64,000 nucleotides of DNA, taken from NCBI RefSeq assembly GCF_910592395.1, contig NC_088308.1, positions 186,001 through 250,000 on the forward strand, written 5' to 3'. Positions within the stretch are counted from its first letter, which is position 1, and the number at the start of each line of letters is the position of its first letter. The DNA is from Lineus longissimus (lineage: Eukaryota; Nemertea; Pilidiophora; Heteronemertea; Lineidae). Both the position numbers and the translations under genes were made by a program. Below the pieces are notes generated by a model that did no database searches, was not told where the DNA came from, and worked only from the letters and a program-made list of their open reading frames with translations. Shown in pieces: positions 55,566-64,000 of this stretch.

Positions 55566-58033
55566 TTTGTTCGCGTTGTAAAGGTTTCGGGGATATGACC
55601 AATGCATGCGAGCACCGTCGGCGGAACCCCAAACCGCCCTCTCGATCTATCCGTAAGGACAAGCCACTCTCGTGACCGTCACGTTTACGGACTCCGGACC
55701 TCCAGACTTTAGAGACCGAGCTTTTCTTTACCTTACAATTACTGTATACTCGGCGCCTCACTTATATGTGTTGTTTTTTTCACATACATTGTTCTCGTGG
55801 TTTACGGAAAAGTAGGCCTAAAATGTTATAGTGTCTAAAAACAATATTCAGTTAATGGAATTACACTTTTTTCCATTACTGCTTGCTTGATATTGCCCTA
55901 ACAACTTTTTCATGAATCAATTTTGAGCATTATGTTTACAACGTAGTTATTATAGCACGAAATATGAGTCTAAAATGCCAAATACTTGCAACTATTATGT
56001 TAATCACTGAAATCTTAGTGTACTTATTGCTCGCTATAAGCCAGGTTATTGCGCCCCTAAACCAACGCACTGACAACGCTACCTCCCCGGAACTCAAACT
56101 TTAACGTGAGTTAATTGTAATCTTACTCTCTATAGGCCTATACCAAAGTGATTTACCTAGGAATACAGTTGCACTTCACTGAAAACTAATGATGTGTTGA
56201 TGAGTTCAATGAATCCTTCGATTCCTTTGGTTTTCTTGGCGAACTGACGTCCGACAATCAATGACCCGTTGACGTGTACCTGCAATACGCCATTGCCGTA
56301 GTGTGTAAACAGATCTATTTTTGGACGAAACTCAGCCCCTCACAAACTTTGGTCCATTTCGCCAATGATGACACTGCTTCTAGACTGTACCATAGCACTT
56401 TAAGCTGTAGCAGCGCTAAGCAAGAGTCAAGACAAATGTCCGCTGCCAGCCGCTGCTGGACCAACCCCCTCGCCCGCCCCCCATCATGATATCAGATTCA
56501 GAGGCCTGGTTGAGCCCTGTGGTTTAGCCAAATTCAATATGATTCTTTTCTACTGTGATGTTAAGGCCCTTGTGTCATGCAGCATATTCCGTAGCACCGG
56601 TACACAACTTACGTTCAACCGCGACGTCCGCTGCAAGTGCAATTCAAATTGCATATGATATGACGCCAACGGAATTGTGACAACTTGTTTCTCATCTCCA
56701 ATCGTTGAGTGAAGAGTGACCAGCCCACCATCACCCAAGGAATTGATCGCATTCCCGATTCTCTCGGCTTTCTGGTCCTCAATTAAGACGTCCTAAGATC
56801 AGGTTAAAGTATCTTAGGCGTTATATGTGGATACTATCATGTAAAAGTTAACGCACAAATTGGTTTAAAGAGCATTCATTATTTATCATACTCTAGTATT
56901 AGTAGTAATAACTTGTAATAAGATTGAAATTCAAAAGTACTAATGAATTGACACAAAAAATTTATTGGCAAATAATACATAAATATATTGTAATTTTTAT
57001 TCATTTTCACAAACATCAATGTTGCTAAAAACAGTTGTACGTAAGTGTGGGTTCTAAAACAATGATTGCTTCCTCTGATAACAACAACACATGATCCAAA
57101 ACTAGCCTACAAGGGCCTGTGGAGATCAATGTTTTAGTCACAAGCTTTGCTTTAACTTTCATTTTATGTTTGTTTAACAAGTAAAATTTAACCTAATCTG
57201 CATGACTGGCACATTGTTTACAAAATTTTTGATTTATTATTTATCCAGTTTCCGTTTTAGTGGAAGGAATAGGAGCAGGAGAAAATGCAGGATTGGATCC
57301 TGTATAGAGGGTGCTACAGTCAGCTGGTAGAATCTTTGCAAACACTTGCTCATGCAACATGGTTAGCCCTATGTACAGGAACTCACTAAACTACAATATT
57401 CAATCAATAATCCTTCTGGTGGTGTCCCCACCACTATTTGTGTTTGTGTTGATAACCTATCAGTCTTCCTGAAATGGTGTTGCCTGGCACTGTGCCAGTA
57501 GCCATCCCTGCACATTTTGTGCAAAACAAATAGTGAAGTCAGTGTCTCAGAGCAGGAGAGCTTATGGAGAGTTTAAGGAGATATCGCAAGGTTCTCCAAT
57601 AATTGACAGAGATTCCCCCTGACATTTCTCTTTGACATGTTTGACGTGTTTGACATGTCTGAGACAAGCTTCTGTCTGATTAGTCGGATGTTGTGCCTTG
57701 GACCATATTTTGGATGGAGACATAAACAATGATTCAATTAAAGATATAATACCAATTAGTTTTGTCTTACAAGTCCTATCATTACATAAATTACCTTTTT
57801 CACATACTTTGTAGGTTTCTCTACTAGACAGGGGTCCCCAGTCATGCGATACATCTTATCTCAAGTCTTTGATTTTGAAGTGCCTTCAAGAAGATATCAT
57901 GAACACAAGACACGTGATGACCCAAAAGATAATGTGAAAAGTCCAAAGTTTGTACATGACTTGAACTGTCTTCCTTGTTCCTTATTCAAGACTACAATCA
58001 AAGCAAGACTTTCTCCACATCCTAGTTCAGTCA

Positions 58034-58222
58034 ATGATCGGTGACGGCTTGAGAATGATGTTGAAATGGATGGTTGCTCTGGTGCTCATTGGAACGGTAG
58101 CACCATCTGCGCTGAAGTTCATGCCAAGTAGTGTTGAGGATATTCTGGACTATTTAAATCTTAATTCTGCTGATAGACTTGGAGTGAAGGAAGCCAGTGT
58201 GTCAAGAAGCATACCCAATATT
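58034..58222 (+). CDS. LIPA-like: Lipase exon 1 (signal peptide)
   Basis: The first ATG of the open frame is at 58034. Met codons nearer the hydrophobic core (58055, 58058) are alternative starts. The 5' UTR part probably begins after an acceptor at 57812 (TTTGTAG). Confidence 0.8.
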
Positions 58223-61200
58223 GTAAGTGCAGTAGTCGTGATGTCTTCACTCTTTATACTTTATACATCTGAATCAGATTAATATTTTCAAAAACTGACA
58301 TGAAGCTCTTACCAGTATTATCAATTCTTTTTTCAAACTAACTGAACATTCTAAACATGCTGCTTGCCAGATTTTCTTATGGAGTTATTTCATCTCTTAC
58401 AGTCGGCGATCATTACTGGTTATGGCTACCCCATTGAAGAGTATGAGACCACCACCACCGATGGCTACATCTTAGCCATGCAGAGGATACCTCATGGCCG
58501 CCAGAAGACTGATGGTAGGTACACATTGTTAGAAAAAAAGGAGATTGTGTCCATATCTAGCTTGGGTTGTGATTTTATAACACTGTGCTGATGGGTTTAA
58601 GCCAGTTGTTGGATGTTTAACCTACACGTGCCTCGTACAGGCCCCTCAACTGGCATTAATACATGGACACAGTATCTCTGTTATCAGAATCGAGCACGTG
58701 CCAAATTGTTCTAAATCCTGAAGGACCGTCACACGCCAAGTTCTTCAAAATGGTAATTGACCCAGTTGACCAGTTTTGGATGTCATCATTTAAACTGTTG
58801 ATAAAATTGAATTACAAGTCATCAGCCCATAAGGATGACACTTCGTGTTCAGCAGAGTGGTACGCCTTGGAGTCAGGCCCTATCCCAGAATCTAAAAGTA
58901 GACTCCGACTTGGAGTCAGGCCCTATCCCAGAATCTAAAAGTAGACTCTGACTTGGAGTCAGGCCCTATCCCAGAATCTAAAAGTAGACTCCGACTTGGA
59001 GTCAGGCCCTATCCCAGAATCTAAAAGTAGACTCCGACTTGGAGTCAGGCCCTATCCCAGAATCTAAAAGTAGACTCCGACTTGGAGTCAGGCCCTATCC
59101 CAGAATCTAAAAGTAGACTCCGACTTGTCATGTTGTTAACTCTCAGTACCTCTTCCACTTTGAAAACTGGTACCAGGGTGTCCAAGCCTTAGAAGCCTTA
59201 GACGTCAACATGCCCAACAACAATTCAAGTAGTGTGCCAACTGTCTGATAATTGATTTCTTTCAGGGCCGAAGCCGGCGGTGCTAGTTGTTCATGGACTT
59301 CTCGGGTTAGCAACCGACTTTGTGAGTAATGCGCCCAATCAGAGTCTTGGTTTCATCTTGGCTGATAATGGTTACGATGTGTGGCTGGGGAACTGCCGTG
59401 GAAACACTTACTCGAGGCGACATGTCAAGTTGAAACCTGACCAAGAAGTATTCTGGGACTTCAGGTGAGGTTGTTGTCCGCTTTTGTTTGGGACGTGCTG
59501 TAAGTAGAACATTCTCACCGAAGTCACTTCTTGGACATCTCAGACAAGCTAGAGGACAAGGAACACGCTGTATGTCTCTGCCCTGATTGGAGCAGTACAA
59601 ATCTTCCTGTTCAGTTTTGGCTTAACTGTACATGTGAGGTCCCCAAGACACACACAAACCCTGATGGATTGAGTGAGGTCTTTGTATGGCAGAAAAAGAG
59701 TTGTCACCATTTGCTTGTGACATGCGGGATGGAAAACTGTGCAGACCAACAAATGAACTGTAGATAGGTTGGGATGAATTATAAGACATTTTCAGGTCAT
59801 TGCTGATAGGTTGACCTGTGATTATTCATGAGAGCGTCTTGTGCCTAAGAGCGCTATCCCTGTCCCACATGTTGTGAATGATCAGTGACCTTTCTGAATT
59901 TGTCGATTTACCAGTCATGCAAACATTATTATGTAGCCAGACATTTGTATTTCTTCCTCCAGTTTTGATGAAATGGCCCTGCAGGATCTGCCAGCTTTTG
60001 TCAATAAGGTCATAAGTGTCACAAACGAGTCCAAGATCTCATACGTGGGCTACTCCGAGGGGACCATGATGGGCTTCGCTGGCTTCAGTCAAAACCAGAC
60101 GTTAGCCAATCAGGTGAAGGCTTTCTATGCCATGGGACCTGTCACGACAATCAACCACATCACCAGCCCGTTGAAGATTCTGGCACCATTCGCTAATGAA
60201 TTGGGAGTAAGTACATATACTATGTTGATGTTCCCTCATTCATGCTTTCATTAAGCCAGCATAACCTTGATAGCAGATTGTCATACTCTTCAAGAGACAA
60301 CAATGGATTGTGAGGGTTGTTAGTGTTGTGGCAGGCCTAGCCGTAGTTTACATACCTTTTCCTCAGTCATATTTGCTTCCTGGAACCTGTTCAAAGCCAC
60401 TGATCATTCAGGTAAAGTGGTACAGTGCTTGTGACAGCTTACCGATTACCGCTGATGCAAAGACAGTGGACATGCACTTTTGTATTCACGTAGTGGTTTC
60501 TCTTCATACACACAACAGGGGAGACAGCCACTGGCCTACGAATGGTTCTGTTTCAGATCTTGTCATTGTCTCAAAGATTGTCTCTATGATTTAACAAGAC
60601 ATGTTCTCATAGCCTCTACCTTGCATGTTTCCAGTTCCTTTTTGAACTATTTGGCCGAGGTGAATTCTTGCCGAGGAACGCTCTCATGGACTGGATTGCC
60701 AAATATGCCTGTGATGGCTCTCTGCCGGAGGTTCTGTGTACTAACTTCCTGTTCATGATATGTGGCACAGACTTTGCAAACTTAAATGAGGTAACAATAG
60801 TTTGTCTCTATCAATACCAATAGTTCAAACTGTAATGTAGGTTATCATCTGCCTATCCTGAAACATTTATTAGTTCTGATATGAATTGCTCAATCAGTGG
60901 TACAACCTGAGCATTTCTGACCAGTACCCAACACCTGGGTGGGGAAAGGCTTCCACAAAGAGACCTGCCTAGAATCTTCGGGTGATTGTGGGGGTTGAAC
61001 CTGGGACCTCTAGTCAAGACTCTAAGCCACTAGAATAGGTTTGGCAGGGATCACATGTCATCATTGTCTATCTTGAGCATGAAAGGAAGGTATTTCTTAT
61101 TGTTTTTCAGACTCGAATTCCATTTTATCTGGACTACATCCCAGCCGGTACATCGTCCCGGAATATGATTCATTTTGCTCAGGTAAGCGACTAACACGGA

Positions 61201-62049
61201 ACTTAACTTCATGAAAATGGTCATCAGGCATTGTACGAAATTATTATTTTGCCTTTTGTGTTGTAATCGCATGTTGGGTTTCTCTACACATGCTCACTGC
61301 CAAGGTTGAAAATATGTACATCTGGTCTGATATCCTTCCTTGAAACATAACAGTTATAATTCACTTCCATACCTAGTCAATGTTAAACTGGGATTTCAAT
61401 AAAATCTTCAGCTGAGCTAGGTCAGAATCGACTCTAGTATAACTTCATTCTTTTCCAGCTGATCAACTCAAAGAAATTCCAAATGTATAATTATGGCTCC
61501 AAGTCAGAGAATGAGAAACATTATAAGCAGGTAGGTTGACAACACCAAACAAGAGTTGGGACCCTACAACACACAGGCGAGTGTGCTCATGGGATCTAAC
61601 TAAACATCAGAAAGGACTGGGTCAGTGGGTGTGGCTGTAGGATATCAATAGACTACTGTGGCTGCAGGATACAGTAAAATAGATCTTACATATTTTGGAT
61701 GGGGGAGTTATTGCATGCCATAATATCTTTCATATGATTGATGTGCTGGCATTTGGAACCTTTCTCTCTGTGTATATAAAGGGACTCATTACTTTTTCAG
61801 GACACTCCACCTGAGTACCACCCAGAGAATGTCAACATTCCAGTAGCGTTATTCTACGGAGACAAAGATAAGCTAGCAGATAAAGGAGATGTGGCAGAGC
61901 TCATCCCAAAACTCAAAAAACTCATAAAGGCTGTTGAAATACCGATATTCGAGCATTTAGACTTTATCTGGGCTATGAATGCTGTGGACCCAGTTTATAA
62001 ACCCATGTTGGACATGATGAAACAAATCGAGGAGAAGACAGAGAATTAA
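58034..62049 (+). CDS. LIPA-like: Acid lipase of the LIPA/LIPF (AB-hydrolase) family, eight exons
   Basis: Exons: 58034-58222, 58403-58514, 59266-59464, 59963-60206, 60635-60790, 61111-61182, 61459-61530, 61801-62049. All are GT-AG and in frame, giving 430 aa. The family hydrolyses triacylglycerols and cholesteryl esters in the lysosome or gut lumen. Seen here: an N-terminal hydrophobic segment (MVALVLIGTVAPSA) as signal peptide, the YGYPIEEYETTTTDGYIL lid-side strand, oxyanion HGLL (residues 110-113), GFILADNGYDVWLGNCRGNT, nucleophile elbow GYSEG (Ser198), Asp371 in GDKDKLAD and His400 in EHLDF. The elbow differs from the usual GHSQG. Length is close to human LIPA (399 aa) plus a longer N-terminus. 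An out-of-frame ORF at 57844-58044 overlaps the start codon. Confidence 0.93.
58403..58514 (+). CDS. LIPA-like: Lipase exon 2
   Basis: It encodes IITGYGYPIEEYETTTTDGY and ILAMQRIPHGR, matching [20 protein letters not shown] in human LIPA. It ends in phase 1. Confidence 0.92.
58866..59123. repeat. 43-bp tandem repeat in lipase intron 2, six copies
   Basis: Starts at 58866, 58909, 58952, 58995, 59038 and 59081 with exact 43-bp steps. Each begins CTTGGAGTCAGGCCCTATCC and ends GTAGACTC(C/T)GA. Copies are almost identical. The array ends 142 bases before the acceptor of exon 3. Confidence 0.97.
59266..59464 (+). CDS. LIPA-like: Lipase exon 3 (oxyanion HGLL)
   Basis: It encodes PKPAVLVVHGLLGLATDFVS and SLGFILADNGYDVWLGNCRG, both hallmark acid-lipase blocks. 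It ends in phase 2 at AG|GTGAGG. Confidence 0.95.
59963..60206 (+). CDS. LIPA-like: Lipase exon 4 (nucleophile serine)
   Basis: It encodes FDEMALQDLPAFVNKVISVT and ISYVGYSEGTMMGFAGFSQN. Ser198 is in GYSEG. The following AFYAMGPV matches FFALGPV of human LIPA. Confidence 0.95.
60635..60790 (+). CDS. LIPA-like: Lipase exon 5 (cap region)
   Basis: It encodes LFGRGEFLPRNALMDWIAKY and CTNFLFMICGTDFANLNE, aligned with LFGDKEFLPQSAFLKW and the CGNLCFLLCGFNERNLN cap segment of LIPA. Confidence 0.93.
60880..61045 (-). mobile_element. tRNA-derived SINE in lipase intron 5
   Basis: On the - strand the A-box region is TAGTGGCTTAGAGTC (61018-61032) and the B box GGTTCAACCCC (60991-61001) matches the consensus exactly. 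The far end (60885-60925) has ACAACCTGAGCATTTCTG, which is repeated near 5715, upstream of RASSF. Confidence 0.6.
61111..61182 (+). CDS. LIPA-like: Lipase exon 6
   Basis: It encodes TRIPFYLDYIPAGTSSRNMI and HFAQ. SPAGTSVQNMLHWSQ is the LIPA counterpart. 72 bp, phase 0. Confidence 0.95.
61459..61530 (+). CDS. LIPA-like: Lipase exon 7
   Basis: It encodes LINSKKFQMYNYGSKSENEK and HYKQ, matching [20 protein letters not shown]. 72 bp, phase 0. Confidence 0.95.
61801..62049 (+). CDS. LIPA-like: Lipase exon 8 (catalytic Asp and His, stop)
   Basis: It encodes VALFYGDKDKLADKGDV with catalytic Asp371 and IFEHLDFIWAMNAVD with catalytic His400. The stop is TAA at 62047-62049. Confidence 0.95.
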   Translation, partial: DTPPEYHPENVNIPVALFYGDKDKLADKGDVAELIPKLKKLIKAVEIPIFEHLDFIWAMNAVDPVYKPMLDMMKQIEEKTEN

Positions 62050-62115
62050 AGTGGCATGAAACTGCATCAGAGAGGATTGCATAGGACATCACATTGGAGT
62101 TCTCGTCATCCACTT

Positions 62116-62121
62116 AATAAA
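62116..62121 (+). terminator. Lipase poly(A) signal candidate
   Basis: AATAAA lies 67 bases after the lipase stop. A second hexamer at 62971-62976 could give a longer 3' UTR. Confidence 0.45.
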
Positions 62122-64000
62122 ATCATATTTGTATTTCACTGCATGGGGATGTGCTAATGGCACAGATATGGCCAACTCAACTACTGTTCAGCAAATTTAC
62201 TAGTCAGTTAACTATTATTGACCAATCAGCCATGCTCCCTCTTTGGCTGAAATTACTCTGTTGTAATCCTTTAAGAACCTTTATGAAATATGATTGTGTT
62301 TTGAGGTCAACGGGCATTGTACATGTTATGATGTTATGTATGGCAATGTACAGGTGACCTACCATGGCCATTGTGTCTGTGTCAATATTTGAGAGCGGTA
62401 TGTCAGTTACATTGTAGATACATCAGAAAGTCCATCTGAATCAAGTGATTCCAACATTTTGTTGTGATAATAAGAGATTAATGTTCATGAACTTTTTGAT
62501 TTGCCCAAAGCAGAAATTGTGATAAAACTGGCAAATTCCTGCTAACTTGAGATGCAAATAATAGTCTTCCTGGTAGTTGTCTTTTCTCATTTTGATTGTT
62601 TACACTTGCCACAAAGATGACATCAATTTGATGTCATCGTCACACATTGTCGATTCTTTACAATTGTGTCTAGTCCGTCATCTAGCTATTAAACTGGTGT
62701 GTCGCCATGACGATGTTTGTCAATAGCTGTCTTTGCATTTCATAGGTTCTTTGACCTTCAGATATTACTATGGTTGCGGCCAGACGTGGTTGGTGCTGAA
62801 ATCTTACTGTCGAAACCGCATCAGTATGCTGTATTTATAACAGCTGTCATTTCTCATCTTTTATACCAATTGCTGCCTTAACCATTTCTGATTTATCCTA
62901 AAGGGATGAGTTTAATTTGTATATGATTATCCACTGCTGTTAATAATCTTCATTGTCATGTCTCTGGAGAAATAAAACCAAATCATTCAATTGATTCTAG
63001 TTTTTTGTCTTTGTTCATACGGCAGACGACCAAGAATCCTGATGGTTTGTTCTTTTCATCAAGGACACTGCACTAAGCCGTCACTAACACTGCCACAGGA
63101 TATTTGTGCTTCCTTGTTTTCCATCAACTCCTGATACAAGCGTTCTGTCTTGAAACAGAATGTTTGGACTAAAGGTTGTATCTTCATTTCTATAGAACTA
63201 ATACGAGCTTAAAGGGTAATGGACCATTCTCAGTTGTTATAGAACTCTGAACGCAAACTTCATGTTGGATACACTCAGGCGTCCCTTGCCACCTGTGATT
63301 AATCCATCCTTTGAAAGACAAATAGCCAGGTTTCCTTGTACCTTTGCCAGGGTAAGTGTGACTGGCCATTTGAACCTGAGAATGGCCATTGTTCGAAAGG
63401 AGTTTCCTCCAGACATTCGCCACAAATGAAACAAACTTGAATTAAACAATATACTGATTTTTATTCCATAGAACATACGTAGTCCACTTTGAGTGACAAC
63501 AATTCATGATAAATACATCTTTAAAATAGAATCTTACAATGTATGGCATTATGGTGAGATTTTCAAATAACTCAAATACCGATACATACTGAATTCAAAT
63601 TCCAACTGAACAATGCTGTTTTGTATCCTGACTGATATACAACCACTGAGATGTGTCTGCACCTCGTTGGACACAATGCACACGAACCAACTGACAAGAT
63701 CTCAACAGTCATGTGAAAACAGGCAACTGACTGAGAGGAAGAACAGTGAACTTGATGATCATGGAGACCCACCAAATCGCTGGTACATACAAGCAAGTCT
63801 TTATCAAGTCTTGATACCAGTGAGTTTAATATCAAATTTTGATTGTTTGCGCTGACCAGAAAAAGTTTTATAAGTACAACAATAACGACACATCACAACA
63901 TCTCGTAAATGTAAACACTGTTGCGAATGTGTCAAAAAGAACTGAGTTTTAAGCGTAGCTGTTCCCACGATGGAAGTGATCTACCTGCTCCTTCCTGTTC
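62122..64000. other. 3' flank of the lipase; no gene recognised
   Basis: AT-rich sequence with short open frames (up to about 87 codons) that show no family features. A GTACCTTTGCCAGGGTAAGTG phrase near 63340 recalls the SINE body at 50.05 kb but is too diverged to call. Confidence 0.4.

Larger units (their letters stand above)
49630..57812. other. Gene-poor, repeat-rich spacer between TET and the lipase
   Basis: No host gene exon is supported. Contents in order: SINE (49.87), a possible short mobile element with repeated GTCGTTTCGCTC words (51.6), a TCA microsatellite (51.88), inverted satellite monomers (52.08), a CACCATGGTG cluster (52.24), a reverse-transcriptase tail (52.9), the 68-bp satellite (53.09-55.03), the 56-bp palindrome array (55.12-55.57), and AT-rich sequence to 57.8 kb in which I see nothing definite. 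Confidence 0.6.

Noticed and set aside
55105-55598. Three overlapping long open frames in all + frames
   Set aside because: They come from the 56-bp palindrome array, whose units lack stops in any frame; composition and overlap show they are not genes.
60985-61035. Possible functional tRNA gene on the - strand
   Set aside because: A and B boxes are present, but acceptor and anticodon stems do not pair convincingly; a SINE head fits better.

Overview
The window is animal nuclear DNA. Coding sequence is broken into short exons with GT-AG introns, introns and spacers are AT-rich, and there are many minisatellites, tRNA-derived SINE-like repeats and retroelement remnants. The gene types (a LIM-containing RASSF, a TET dioxygenase, a REDD1-like gene and an acid lipase) and the repeat style suggest a marine invertebrate bilaterian. 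The sequence alone does not let me choose between a deuterostome and a lophotrochozoan.

Layout. (1) 1-6.0 kb: retroelement-like debris, then the last exon of a DDIT4/REDD1-like mTORC1 inhibitor (+ strand, 2116-2627). (2) 6.08-16.52 kb: a complete ten-exon gene (+) for a RASSF2/4/6-class protein with an N-terminal LIM domain, a Ras-association domain and a C-terminal SARAH helix (397 aa). (3) 16.5-24.2 kb: no convincing gene; several short tandem arrays, including a 59-bp array. (4) 24.2-49.4 kb: a TET 5-methylcytosine dioxygenase on the - strand, rebuilt here as ten exons that stay in one frame (about 3,380 aa). Both halves of the catalytic fold are present with the iron-binding His-x-Asp and distal His. 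They are separated by an insert of about 1,630 residues inside one 5.6-kb terminal exon. (5) 49.5-57.8 kb: gene-poor and repeat-rich, with an inverted monomer pair, a non-LTR reverse-transcriptase tail, a 28-monomer 68-bp satellite with higher-order structure, and a 56-bp array carrying perfect palindromes. (6) 58.03-62.05 kb: a complete eight-exon acid (LIPA/LIPF-type) lipase (+, 430 aa). (7) 62.05-64 kb: no gene recognised.

The four genes are not an operon and have no evident shared pathway: TSC/mTOR signalling, Hippo/Ras signalling, DNA demethylation and lysosomal or digestive lipid hydrolysis. The most interesting material is inside the TET gene: the giant insert with a four-fold repeated amphipathic motif, a three-fold tandem copy of a 5' splice site that can add 10-residue blocks in frame inside the catalytic domain, and a 36-nt in-frame microexon in the Cys-rich region. 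A second point of interest is the satellite family that appears at 19.3 kb (59-bp units) and at 52-55 kb (68-bp units, direct and inverted).
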